The notes under the pieces: generated by a model | What the model was told of the DNA's origin: nothing | Seen by the model: the letters and a program-made list of their open reading frames with translations, nothing else | The model's database searches: none | Part shown: piece by piece, positions 1-6,721 of the stretch | How the letters are laid out: each line of letters starts with the position of its first letter | Numbering within the stretch: position 1 is the stretch's first letter | Origin: Gammaproteobacteria bacterium | GTDB taxonomy: Bacteria > Pseudomonadota > Gammaproteobacteria > JALTLT01 | DNA: 8,819 nucleotides | NCBI GenBank assembly: GCA_027001815.1 | Contig: JALTLT010000490.1 | Span: 1 to 8,819, forward strand | Direction of reading: 5' to 3' | Made by a program: the position numbers and the translations under genes

Positions 1-74
1 CACGCCTGGTGGGACTTGAGCTGCCCGATCGGGCTGCGCACCAGCGTCACCTTCAGTTTCTTCTGCTCGGCCAT
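1..74 (-). CDS. rpmD: 50S ribosomal protein L30, N-terminal part (cut by window edge)
   Basis: The first 24 codons of L30 are visible and the rest lies beyond base 1. The protein starts MAEQKKLKVTLVRSPIGQLK and continues to SHQA, matching the first beta strand and the conserved R-S-x-I-G segment of bacterial L30, a small (about 60-residue) protein of the large subunit. The ATG lies 3 nt after the rpsE stop codon (TAA-GCC-ATG). A GGGG purine run at the end of rpsE is the likely ribosome binding site, so translation is probably coupled to S5. The identification rests on the N-terminal match and on gene order: rpmD follows rpsE in spc operons. Confidence 0.93.
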   Translation of the reverse strand, partial: MAEQKKLKVTLVRSPIGQLKSHQA

Positions 75-77
75 GGC

Positions 78-587
78 TTACCCCGTGATCTCCTCGACGC
101 GCTTGCCGCGCTTGGCCGCAACGTCCTCCGGGGAGTGGATCCCGGTGAGGCCGTTGATGGTCGCCCGCACCACGTTGATGGGGTTGCGGGAACCGATGCA
201 CTTGGCCAGCACGTTGTGAACCCCCACCACCTCGAAGACGGCACGCATGGCACCGCCGGCGATGATGCCGGTACCCTCGGATGCGGGCTGCATGTAGACC
301 TTGCTGGCGCCGTGACGGGCCATGATCGGATACTGCAGCGTACCCTCGTTGAGGTGCACCTTGCGCATGTTCTTGCGCGCCTTCTCCATCGCCTTCTGGA
401 TGGCCAGGGGGACCTCGCGGGCCTTGCCGTAGCCGAAGCCGACGCTCCCGTTGCCGTCACCCACCACCGTCAGGGCGGTGAAACCGAATTGCCGGCCACC
501 CTTGACCACCTTGGCCACGCGATTGACCGCGACCAGCTTTTCCAGGAGTCCGTCAGTGGCAGCGTTTGCGCTGTCGTTGTTCGCCAT
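78..587 (-). CDS. rpsE: 30S ribosomal protein S5
   Basis: S5 is 169 residues here (E. coli 167) and sits on the solvent side of the small subunit, where with S4 it shapes the mRNA entry site and affects decoding accuracy. The N-terminal double-stranded-RNA-binding-like domain includes the loop NRVAKVVKGGRQF (about residues 22-34), where spectinomycin-resistance changes map in E. coli; no obvious resistance change is seen. It is followed by TALTVVGDGNGSVGFGYGKA. The C-terminal domain holds QPASEGTGIIAGGAMRAV and GVHNVLAK, both strongly conserved. The variable first dozen residues differ from E. coli. The ATG at 587 follows the rplR stop by 10 nt, with a GGG-TTGAG ribosome binding site. The stop is 3 nt before rpmD. 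Confidence 0.98.
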   Translation of the reverse strand: MANNDSANAATDGLLEKLVAVNRVAKVVKGGRQFGFTALTVVGDGNGSVGFGYGKAREVPLAIQKAMEKARKNMRKVHLNEGTLQYPIMARHGASKVYMQPASEGTGIIAGGAMRAVFEVVGVHNVLAKCIGSRNPINVVRATINGLTGIHSPEDVAAKRGKRVEEITG

Positions 588-597
588 GGCTCAACCC

Positions 598-951
598 TTA
601 AATTTGCAGACCGTTTTCCCGGGCGGCGTCTGCCAACGCCTTGACCCGGCCATGATACCTGAATCCCGAGCGGTCGAACGAGACCTGCTCGATACCGGCG
701 GCCTTTGCCCGCTCGGCGATCAGCTTGCCCACCGCGCCGGCCGCCTCGATGTTGCCGGTGCTCTTGAGCGAACTGCGCAGATCCGGCTCCACGGTGGAGG
801 CCGCGACCACCACCTGGTCCCCTTCGGGACGGATCACCTGGGCGTAGATGTGCCGGGGGGTGCGGTGCACGCAGAGTCGGTAGTTGCCCGAAAGACGAAT
901 GCGCGCCCTGGTCTTGCGCGCCCGACGGAGTCTTGCCTTCTTCTTGTCCAT
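598..951 (-). CDS. rplR: 50S ribosomal protein L18
   Basis: L18 is 117 residues, exactly the E. coli length. It binds 5S rRNA together with L5 and L25-type proteins and helps build the central protuberance. The N-terminus is a basic, Arg/Lys-rich tail (MDKKKARLRRARKTRARIRL). The core contains RLCVHRTPRHIYAQVI, and the C-terminus ends FDRSGFRYHGRVKALADAAR followed by ENGLQI, the family hallmark. The ATG at 951 lies 11 nt after the rplF stop, and the AAGG of its ribosome binding site overlaps that TAA, implying coupling with L6. The stop lies 10 nt before rpsE. Confidence 0.98.
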   Translation of the reverse strand: MDKKKARLRRARKTRARIRLSGNYRLCVHRTPRHIYAQVIRPEGDQVVVAASTVEPDLRSSLKSTGNIEAAGAVGKLIAERAKAAGIEQVSFDRSGFRYHGRVKALADAARENGLQI

Positions 952-962
952 CTCGCTCTACC

Positions 963-1496
963 TTACTTCTTCTTGGCTTCTTTGAGAGCCACGTGCTCGT
1001 CCACGTACCGCACACCCTTGCCCTTGTAGGGCTCGGGCGGACGATAGCTGCGGATCACCGCGGCCACCTGACCGACCTGCTGCTTGTCGATCCCCTTGAC
1101 CACCACCTCCGTCTGACTCGGAGTCTCGATCGTGATCCCTTCCGGGATCGGGTACTCCACGGGGTGGGAGAAGCCCAGGGTGAGGTTCAGCACCTTGCCC
1201 TGTGCCTGGGCGCGATAACCGACGCCCCGCAGCTCCAGCTTGCGCTCGAAGCCCTGGCTCACGCCCTGCACCATGTTGTTCACCAGCGACCGCATGGTGC
1301 CGGCCATCGCCTTGGAGGCACGGGAGCCATCACGCCCGGCGAACCGCAGGACATTCTCCTCCTGGGTCACCTCGACGGCGGGATGCACATCCATGGAGAG
1401 CTCCCCTTTCGGGCCCTTCACCTGCACCGTGCTGCCGGACAGGGTCACCTGGACCCCGGATGGCACCTCGACAGGACTGTTCGCGATTCTGGACAT
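963..1496 (-). CDS. rplF: 50S ribosomal protein L6
   Basis: L6 has 177 residues, the E. coli length. It has two related RNA-binding domains and sits near the sarcin-ricin loop and the factor-binding site of the large subunit. The start MSRIANSPVEVP, the mid-protein FERKLELRGVGYRA (about 83-96) and the signature PEPYKGKGVRY (154-164) are all diagnostic. The C-terminus is lysine-rich (KEAKKK). The ATG at 1496 has a good AGGTGA ribosome binding site about 6 nt upstream and lies 20 nt after the rpsH stop. The next gene, rplR, starts 11 nt downstream. Confidence 0.98.
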   Translation of the reverse strand: MSRIANSPVEVPSGVQVTLSGSTVQVKGPKGELSMDVHPAVEVTQEENVLRFAGRDGSRASKAMAGTMRSLVNNMVQGVSQGFERKLELRGVGYRAQAQGKVLNLTLGFSHPVEYPIPEGITIETPSQTEVVVKGIDKQQVGQVAAVIRSYRPPEPYKGKGVRYVDEHVALKEAKKK

Positions 1497-1516
1497 CGTG
1501 ATTCACCTGAAACCGT

Positions 1517-1909
1517 TTAGGAAACTGTACAGAGGACCTCGCCACCCTCGCCGACGGCGCGTGCCGCACGGTCGGTCATCACCCCCTTCGAGGTGGAGAC
1601 GATGGCGATACCGAGACCGCCGTTGACGGTCGGCAGCTCCCCCTTGCCCTTGAAGATGCGCAGGCCGGGCCGACTGACCCGCTTGATCGACTCGATCACC
1701 GGCTGCCCCTGGTAGTAGCGCAGCTTGACCACCAGCTCGGGCTTGCTCTCGCCCTGCACCTCGAAGCCGTCGATGTAGCCTTCCTCCAGCAGGACCCGGG
1801 CGATCTCCCCCTTCTGCTTGGACGCGGGCATGCGGACCTCCACCTTGCCGGCCGCCTGGCCGTTGCGGATACGGGTCAACATGTCAGCGATTGGATCAGT
1901 CATGCTCAT
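1517..1909 (-). CDS. rpsH: 30S ribosomal protein S8
   Basis: S8 has 130 residues, the same as E. coli. It binds helix 21 of 16S rRNA early in assembly of the 30S platform. In E. coli it is also the translational repressor of the spc operon, binding mRNA near the start of rplE. The start MSMTDPIADMLTRIRNGQ and the C-terminal signature GIAIVSTSKGVMTDRAAR (about 100-117) identify it. The ATG at 1909 is chosen because it gives the family N-terminus; the in-frame ATG two codons on is less likely. A GAGGAA ribosome binding site is about 8-9 nt upstream, inside an unusually long (68 nt) gap that can fold (see separate entry). Confidence 0.98.
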   Translation of the reverse strand: MSMTDPIADMLTRIRNGQAAGKVEVRMPASKQKGEIARVLLEEGYIDGFEVQGESKPELVVKLRYYQGQPVIESIKRVSRPGLRIFKGKGELPTVNGGLGIAIVSTSKGVMTDRAARAVGEGGEVLCTVS

Positions 1910-1977
1910 GGTTCTATTTCCTCGATCACCGCCGGCCCACTGGAACCGCCGGTCGCTGCCTCATTAGGATGTTCTGC
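1910..1977 (-). promoter_or_regulatory. rpsN-rpsH intergenic leader with possible pseudoknot over the rpsH ribosome binding site
   Basis: This is the longest gap in the window. Read as mRNA it contains CCGGC (bases 1952-1948) complementary to GCCGG (1936-1932). The loop of that hairpin begins with GGUUC (1947-1943), which is complementary to GAACC (1914-1910) directly before the rpsH AUG. The two pairings interleave, as in an H-type pseudoknot, and the purine-rich GAGGAA ribosome binding site lies between them. An 8-nt direct repeat, CCGGCGGT, occurs at 1952-1945 and 1935-1928. That this regulates rpsH is inference; no family match is claimed. Confidence 0.3.
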
Positions 1978-2283
1978 TTACCAGCTCGCCTTGCGCACGC
2001 CGGGCAGGTCGCCCTTCATGGTGTGCTCGCGCAGCTTGTTGCGAGCCAGGCCGAACTTGCGGTAATAGCCCTTCGGCCGGCCTGTGAGTGCACAGCGGTT
2101 GCGCAGGCGGACCGGACTGGCATCGCGCGGCATCGACTGCAGCTTACGCACCGCCTCCGCCTTCTCTTCCCACGAGGCGGACTCGCTGGAGATGATCTTC
2201 TTCAGCTCCGCCCGCTTGGCGGCATACTTCTTCACCAGCTTGGCGCGCTTCTTCTCGCGATTGATCATGCAAACCTTGGCCAT
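1978..2283 (-). CDS. rpsN: 30S ribosomal protein S14, long zinc-independent form
   Basis: S14 has 101 residues, identical in length to E. coli S14. It is a late-binding protein of the 30S head, next to S3, S10 and S19. The start MAKVCMINREKKRAK, the block LPRD-like MPRDASPVRLRNRCALTGRP (about 51-70) and the end PGVRKASW are typical. There are only two cysteines (residues 5 and 64) and no paired CxxC motifs, so this is the form that does not bind zinc. The frame stays open upstream into rplE, but the ATG at 2283 is chosen because it gives the family N-terminus. It has a GAGGG ribosome binding site overlapping the rplE TGA, 10 nt from stop to start. Confidence 0.98.
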   Translation of the reverse strand: MAKVCMINREKKRAKLVKKYAAKRAELKKIISSESASWEEKAEAVRKLQSMPRDASPVRLRNRCALTGRPKGYYRKFGLARNKLREHTMKGDLPGVRKASW

Positions 2284-2293
2284 CTCGCTTCCC

Positions 2294-2833
2294 TCAGTTC
2301 TTGAACGGAAAATTGAAGGCCTTGAGCAGTGCGAGACCCTCTTCGTCGGTGGGGGCGGTGGTGGTGATGCTGATATCCATCCCGCGCAGAGCATCGATCT
2401 TGTCGTAATCGATCTCCGGGAAGATGATCTGCTCCTGCACACCCATGTTGTAGTTGCCACGGCCGTCGAACGCCCTGGGATTGAGGCCGCGGAAGTCACG
2501 GATCCGGGGAATGGCGATGTTGATCAGCCGGTCCAGGAACTCGTACATCCGCTCCCGCCGCAGGGTCACCTTGCAGCCGATGGGCCAGCCCTCACGGATC
2601 TTGAAGCCGGCCTCGGATTTGCGGGCATAGGTGACGATCGGCTTCTGGGCCGCGATCAGCGCCATGTCGTGGGTGGCGTGCTCGAGGATCTTCTTGTCCC
2701 CGACTGCCTCACCAAGACCCATGTTGAGGGTGATCTTGGAGATGCGCGGAATCATCATCGGGTTGCTGTACCCGAACTGCTCCCGCAACTGGTCCACGAC
2801 CGTGTCGAAATAGTATTGTTGCAATCTTGCCAT
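2294..2833 (-). CDS. rplE: 50S ribosomal protein L5
   Basis: L5 has 179 residues from the chosen ATG, the E. coli length. It binds 5S rRNA with L18 and contacts the P-site tRNA and S13 at the central protuberance. Diagnostic segments are ITLNMGLGEAVGDKK (about 34-48), GFKIREGWPIGCKVTLR (about 76-92), IPRIRDFRGL (108-117) and EQIIFPEIDYDKID (134-147). A GTG directly before the ATG is in frame and could add one residue; MARLQQYY matches the family start better. The 15-nt gap after rplX has only a weak GGGA-type ribosome binding site. In E. coli this junction carries the S8 repressor site; I could not confirm an equivalent fold by eye. Confidence 0.98.
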   Translation of the reverse strand: MARLQQYYFDTVVDQLREQFGYSNPMMIPRISKITLNMGLGEAVGDKKILEHATHDMALIAAQKPIVTYARKSEAGFKIREGWPIGCKVTLRRERMYEFLDRLINIAIPRIRDFRGLNPRAFDGRGNYNMGVQEQIIFPEIDYDKIDALRGMDISITTTAPTDEEGLALLKAFNFPFKN

Positions 2834-2848
2834 CACTGCCGTCCCGAT

Positions 2849-3166
2849 TTAGGCGTCAACGACTTCGCCGTTGGACTTGAAATAACGGACCTTGCGGCCG
2901 TCCTCCAGGAACTTGAACCCGACCCGGTCACCCTTCTGCGTCACCGGATTCCAGAGCATCAGGTTGGAGGCCTGGATCGGCATCTCCTTGTCGATGATGC
3001 CGCCGGGAATGCCGCGCCCGGGATCGCCACGCTGGTGCTTCTTCACCAGGTTGATGTTCTCCACGATCACCCGGCCGTCCTTGAGGATCTTGCGCACGGT
3101 GCCCCGCCGGCCCTTGTCTTTGCCGGCGATGACGATCACCTCGTCACCCGTCTTGAGTCTGTTCAT
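2849..3166 (-). CDS. rplX: 50S ribosomal protein L24
   Basis: L24 has 105 residues (E. coli 104). It is an assembly initiator that binds the 5' domain of 23S rRNA and lies at the exit side of the peptide tunnel. The KOW motif is at the N-terminus (KTGDEVIVIAGKDKGRRG, about 5-22). It is followed by the conserved NINLVKKHQ and a glycine/proline-rich loop containing PGGIIDKE, and the C-terminus has VGFKFLEDGRKVRYFKSN. The frame is open 12 codons further upstream, but that extension reaches into rplN and has no family similarity. The ATG at 3166 has a strong GGGGGAGAG ribosome binding site 4 nt upstream. Confidence 0.97.
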   Translation of the reverse strand: MNRLKTGDEVIVIAGKDKGRRGTVRKILKDGRVIVENINLVKKHQRGDPGRGIPGGIIDKEMPIQASNLMLWNPVTQKGDRVGFKFLEDGRKVRYFKSNGEVVDA

Positions 3167-3182
3167 CGTTCTCTCCCCCGCC

Positions 3183-3551
3183 TCACAGCACTTCAGGTGC
3201 AAGCGAAATGATCTTCATGAAGCGCTCGCTGCGCAGCTCGCGGGTCACCGGGCCGAAGATGCGGGTGCCGATCGGCTGCATCTGGTTGTTGAGCAGCACG
3301 GCGGCGTTGCCGTCGAAACGGATCACCGAGCCATCGGGGCGACGCACGCCCTTGCGGGTGCGCACCACCACAGCGTTGTAGATCTCACCCTTCTTCACCT
3401 TGCCGCGAGGGATCGATTCCTTAACGCTGACCTTGATGATATCGCCGATACCGGCATAGCGGCGGTGGGACCCGCCCAGCACCTTGATGCACTGAACGCG
3501 GCGGGCACCACTGTTGTCCGCTACGTTGAGCATGGTCTGCATCTGAATCAT
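3183..3551 (-). CDS. rplN: 50S ribosomal protein L14
   Basis: L14 has 122 residues (E. coli 123) and is among the most conserved ribosomal proteins. It binds 23S rRNA near the factor-binding region and forms an intersubunit bridge; it is also the docking site of the silencing factor RsfS. MIQMQTMLNVADNSGARRV, VLGGSHRRYAGIGDIIKV, the signature spanning 60-88 (AVVVRTRKGVRRPDGSVIRF followed by DGNAAVLLNN) and the C-terminal FMKIISLAPEVL identify it. It is the first gene of the classical spc block. The ATG at 3551 follows rpsQ by 53 nt, with GGGAAGCAGG just upstream as ribosome binding site. Confidence 0.98.
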   Translation of the reverse strand: MIQMQTMLNVADNSGARRVQCIKVLGGSHRRYAGIGDIIKVSVKESIPRGKVKKGEIYNAVVVRTRKGVRRPDGSVIRFDGNAAVLLNNQMQPIGTRIFGPVTRELRSERFMKIISLAPEVL

Positions 3552-3604
3552 GGCCTGCTTCCCGAAATCAGTTGTTGAATTCTGTCACCGCTTCCCGCCG
3601 GTCG
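3552..3604 (-). other. rpsQ-rplN gap: S10/spc block junction
   Basis: In E. coli the spc promoter lies between rpsQ and rplN. Here the junction is only 53 nt. I see no paired -35/-10 elements: a GTGACA hexamer is present, but nothing like TATAAT sits at proper spacing. An 8-nt direct repeat CGGGAAGC occurs twice (3597-3590 and 3564-3557); the second copy overlaps the rplN ribosome binding site. No terminator-like hairpin with a U tract is seen, so read-through from the S10 block into the spc block is the simplest reading. Confidence 0.4.
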
Positions 3605-3880
3605 TCAGGCTGCGGAGGCGGACTCGACGATCTTGACCAGACGCCAGCACTTGCTCTTGGAGAGCGGGCGGCACTGTTTGACCACCACCGTATCGCCGAT
3701 CTGGCACTCGTTGTTCTCGTCGTGCGCATGGATCTTGGTGGAACGCCGAATGAACTTGCCGTACAGGGGATGCTTGACGCGGCGCTCGAGCAGCACGGTG
3801 ATGGTCTTGTCCATCTTGTTGCTCACCACCCGGCCGGTGGCGGTACGCTGAACCTTTTCGGTGTTGCCGTTATCGCTCAT
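3605..3880 (-). CDS. rpsQ: 30S ribosomal protein S17
   Basis: S17 is a primary 16S rRNA-binding protein of the small-subunit body with an OB fold. From the ATG at 3880 it has 91 residues, against 84 in E. coli; most of the extra length is at the poorly conserved N-terminus before GRVVSNKMDKT. HPLYGKFIRRSTK, HAHDENNECQIGD and the signature ending RPLSKSKCWRLV (about 62-82) are diagnostic. The ATG overlaps the rpmC TGA by one base (TGATG). An in-frame GTG one codon earlier is an alternative start. A GGGTGA run inside the end of rpmC could serve as ribosome binding site, and coupling to rpmC is likely. It is the last gene of the S10 block. Confidence 0.97.
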   Translation of the reverse strand: MSDNGNTEKVQRTATGRVVSNKMDKTITVLLERRVKHPLYGKFIRRSTKIHAHDENNECQIGDTVVVKQCRPLSKSKCWRLVKIVESASAA

Positions 3881-4080
3881 CACTGTTCACCCGCACGTTT
3901 CTTTTCATTCAGGATGGTCTTGATCCGCGCCACATCACGACGCACCTGCTTCATCTGATGGGGACGGGCCAACTGGCCACTTCCGGCCTGCATGCGCAGG
4001 TTGAACTGCTCGCGGAGCAGGTTCATCAGCTCTTCCTGCAGCTCCGCAGCCGACTTTGCTCTCAGCTCGCTCGCTTTCAT
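3880..4080 (-). CDS. rpmC: 50S ribosomal protein L29
   Basis: L29 has 66 residues (E. coli 63), mostly two alpha helices. It lies beside L23 at the mouth of the peptide exit tunnel, where it contributes to the docking site for trigger factor and SRP. The start MKASELRAKSAAELQEEL, the middle LLREQFNLRMQ and the signature QVRRDVARIKT (45-55) match the family. The ATG overlaps the rplP TGA by one base (TGATG); an in-frame GTG one codon earlier would give a GTGA overlap. No strong separate ribosome binding site is visible, so translation probably depends on termination of rplP. Its own TGA overlaps the rpsQ ATG in the same way. Confidence 0.97.
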   Translation of the reverse strand: MKASELRAKSAAELQEELMNLLREQFNLRMQAGSGQLARPHQMKQVRRDVARIKTILNEKKRAGEQ

Positions 4081-4493
4081 CACATCACCGTCCGAGTCAC
4101 GAAAACCGTCTTCACCGGCAGCTTGGCACCCGCCAGGCGGAACGCCTCGCGCGCCACCTCCTCGGCCACGCCTTCCATCTCGTAGAGAACCTTACCCGGC
4201 TGCACCTTGGCCACCCAGTACTCCACGTTGCCCTTGCCCTTGCCCTGCCGGACCTCGAGGGGCTTCTTGGTCACCGGGGTGTCCGGGAAGACGCGGATCC
4301 AGATCTTGCCACCACGCTTGATGTGGCGGGTCATGGCACGACGCGCGGCCTCGATCTGGCGCGCGGTGATCCGACCGCGACCGACCGCCTTGAGACCGTA
4401 CTCGCCAAAGCTGACTTTGTTGCCACGATTGGCCAGCCCCCGGTTCTTGCCGGTCTGCTGCTTACGGAATTTGGTACGTTTCGGCTGCAACAT
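4080..4493 (-). CDS. rplP: 50S ribosomal protein L16
   Basis: L16 has 137 residues (E. coli 136). It is a late-assembly protein near the A-site tRNA elbow and helps organise the peptidyl-transferase region. MLQPKRTKFRKQQTGKNRGL, VGRGRITARQIEAARRAMTR and GKIWIRVFPDTPVT are family hallmarks. The VRQGKGKGNVEYWVA segment carries Arg82, equivalent to E. coli Arg81, which the oxygenase YcfD hydroxylates; whether it is modified here is unknown. One extra residue near position 23 accounts for the length difference. The ATG at 4493 has a GGGGAG ribosome binding site about 9 nt upstream, in a 17-nt gap after rpsC. Confidence 0.98.
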   Translation of the reverse strand: MLQPKRTKFRKQQTGKNRGLANRGNKVSFGEYGLKAVGRGRITARQIEAARRAMTRHIKRGGKIWIRVFPDTPVTKKPLEVRQGKGKGNVEYWVAKVQPGKVLYEMEGVAEEVAREAFRLAGAKLPVKTVFVTRTVM

Positions 4494-4510
4494 CGCTCAA
4501 ATCTCCCCGT

Positions 4511-5206
<696 letters not shown>

Positions 5207-5221
5207 TGCGGCCTCTCTCTC

Positions 5222-5554
5222 TTATCGCTCGGCGACGGTGACGGTGATGTGACTGGTGCGCTTGAGGATGCGGGTACCCCGCCCCTTGGCACGCGCCCGC
5301 CAGCGCTTGAGGGTCGGACCCTCGTCGACACAGATGGCGGTGATCTTCAGCTCGTCGACGTCCGCGCCTTCGTTGTGTTCGGCGTTGGCGATCGCCGAAT
5401 CGACCACCTTCTTGATGATCCGGGCACCCTTCTTGGTGCTGAAGGTGAGGAGATCCAGCGCCTTCTCCACCGGCATTCCACGGATCTGATCCGCCACCAG
5501 GCGCGCCTTCTGCGGCGAGATGCGCACATGCTTCATCTTTGCTGAGACTGCCAT
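5222..5554 (-). CDS. rplV: 50S ribosomal protein L22
   Basis: L22 has 110 residues, the E. coli length. Its globular domain lies on the subunit surface and its long beta hairpin lines the peptide exit tunnel near the macrolide site and the tunnel constriction. RISPQKARLVADQIRG (about 11-26) and the C-terminal KRTSHITVTVAER are diagnostic. The hairpin tip reads LKRWRARAKGRGTR (82-95), where E. coli has MKRIMPRAKGRADR. The length is kept, so this is not the known macrolide-resistance deletion of residues 82-84. The ATG at 5554 has GGAG 7 nt upstream, in a 12-nt gap after rpsS. Confidence 0.98.
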   Translation of the reverse strand: MAVSAKMKHVRISPQKARLVADQIRGMPVEKALDLLTFSTKKGARIIKKVVDSAIANAEHNEGADVDELKITAICVDEGPTLKRWRARAKGRGTRILKRTSHITVTVAER

Positions 5555-5566
5555 TTCGACGCTCCG

Positions 5567-5839
5567 TTACTTGGCTTTCTTGTCGCCCGCATGCCCCTTG
5601 AAGGTGCGGGTCAGGGCGAACTCGCCCAGCTTGTGGCCGACCATGTTCTCGTTGATCAGGATCGGCACGTGCTGCCGCCCGTTGTGCACGGCGATGGTCA
5701 GGCCGACCATGTCGGGCAGGATCACCGAGCGGCGCGACCAGGTCTTGATCGGCTTGCGGCTGTTGGAGGCACGCGCCTCTTCCACTTTCTTGGCCAGATG
5801 CAAGTCCACGAAGGGACCTTTCTTTACTGAACGCGGCAC
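5567..5839 (-). CDS. rpsS: 30S ribosomal protein S19
   Basis: S19 has 90 residues (E. coli 92). It lies in the 30S head, forms a complex with S13 and has a tail reaching towards A- and P-site tRNA. PRSVKKGPFVDLHL at the start, TWSRRSVILPDMVG (34-46) and the signature from HNGRQHVPI to GHKLGEF (52-74) identify it. The start is GTG, not ATG: it gives the exact family N-terminus, and a strong GAGGTAGGG ribosome binding site lies just upstream. The gap to the rplB stop (a TAG) is 19 nt. Confidence 0.97.
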   Translation of the reverse strand: MPRSVKKGPFVDLHLAKKVEEARASNSRKPIKTWSRRSVILPDMVGLTIAVHNGRQHVPILINENMVGHKLGEFALTRTFKGHAGDKKAK

Positions 5840-5858
5840 TGTTCCCTACCTCGATCTG

Positions 5859-6686
5859 CTATTTCTTGTTGCGACGGCGGACGATGAACTTGTCGGTCCG
5901 CTTGTTGCTACGCGTCTTGTGGCCCTTGGTCGGCACGCCCCAAGGGGAGACCGGGTGACGACCGCCCGAGGTGCGGCCCTCGCCGCCGCCGTGGGGGTGA
6001 TCAACCGGGTTCATGGCGACACCGCGAACGGTGGGCCGGACGCCCCGCCAACGGGTGGCGCCGGCCTTGCCCAGCTTGCGCAGGTTGTGCTCGTGGTTGC
6101 TCACCTCGCCGACCGTGGCACGGCACTCGGCCAGCACCTTGCGCATCTCGCCGGAGCGGAGCCGCAAGGTGGCGTAGGCCCCCTCGCGGGCCAGCACCTG
6201 GGCGCTGGCGCCGGCGCTGCGGGCGAGCTGCGCACCCTTGCCCGGCTTCATCTCGATGCAGTGGACGGTGCTGCCGACCGGGATGTTGCGCAGCGGCAGG
6301 GTGTTGCCCGGCTTGATGGGCGCGTCGCGGCCGGAGATCACCTCGTCGCCCGCCTTCAGCCCCCGCGGGGCGATGATGTAGCGGCGCTCGCCATCGGCGT
6401 AGAGGACCAGCGCGATGTGGGCGGTACGGTTGGGATCGTACTCGATGCGTTCGATTCTGCCCGGAATGCCGTCCTTGTCGCGCTTGAAATCGATGATCCG
6501 GTAGCGCTGCTTGTGGCCGCCCCCCTTGTGACGGGTGGTGATGCGGCCCTTGTTGTTGCGCCCGCCGGTCTTGGACTTGCGGTCGATCAACGGTGCGTAG
6601 GGCTCGCCCTTGTGCAGGTGAGGGGTGACCACCTTCACCACACCGCGGCGCCCGGGAGAAGTCGGTTTGAGTTTTACGATCGCCAT
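5859..6686 (-). CDS. rplB: 50S ribosomal protein L2
   Basis: L2 has 275 residues (E. coli 273). It is a primary 23S rRNA binder needed for subunit association and an active peptidyl-transferase centre. An OB-like domain and an SH3-like domain form the core (about 60-200), between basic extensions. GGGHKQRYRIIDFKR (55-69) lies in the N-terminal RNA-binding part. The signature MNPVDHPHGGGEG (225-237) contains His230, equivalent to E. coli His229, long studied for its role near the catalytic centre. The C-terminal tail is highly basic (KFIVRRRNKK). The ATG at 6686 is 35 nt after rplW and has only a weak ribosome binding site. Confidence 0.98.
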   Translation of the reverse strand: MAIVKLKPTSPGRRGVVKVVTPHLHKGEPYAPLIDRKSKTGGRNNKGRITTRHKGGGHKQRYRIIDFKRDKDGIPGRIERIEYDPNRTAHIALVLYADGERRYIIAPRGLKAGDEVISGRDAPIKPGNTLPLRNIPVGSTVHCIEMKPGKGAQLARSAGASAQVLAREGAYATLRLRSGEMRKVLAECRATVGEVSNHEHNLRKLGKAGATRWRGVRPTVRGVAMNPVDHPHGGGEGRTSGGRHPVSPWGVPTKGHKTRSNKRTDKFIVRRRNKK

Positions 6687-6721
6687 GGTCTTTTTCGCCT
6701 AAACAGCAGTTGCGTTCCGCC

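Noticed and set aside
2831..2851. S8 repressor site at the rplX-rplE junction, as in E. coli
   Set aside because: The position is right, but I could not draw a hairpin with the helix-21-like internal loop from this sequence, so no claim is made. A covariance-model search of bases 2780-2880 would decide.
2084..3211. A 375-codon open frame on the plus strand opposite rpsN, rplE and rplX
   Set aside because: The translation looks like complemented ribosomal-protein codons (Asp/Leu/His/Val-rich) without any family motif. The minus-strand genes fully account for the region.
3552..3604. A spc promoter based on GTGACA as -35
   Set aside because: The hexamer expected at about 17 nt spacing is TCGGGA, which does not resemble TATAAT.
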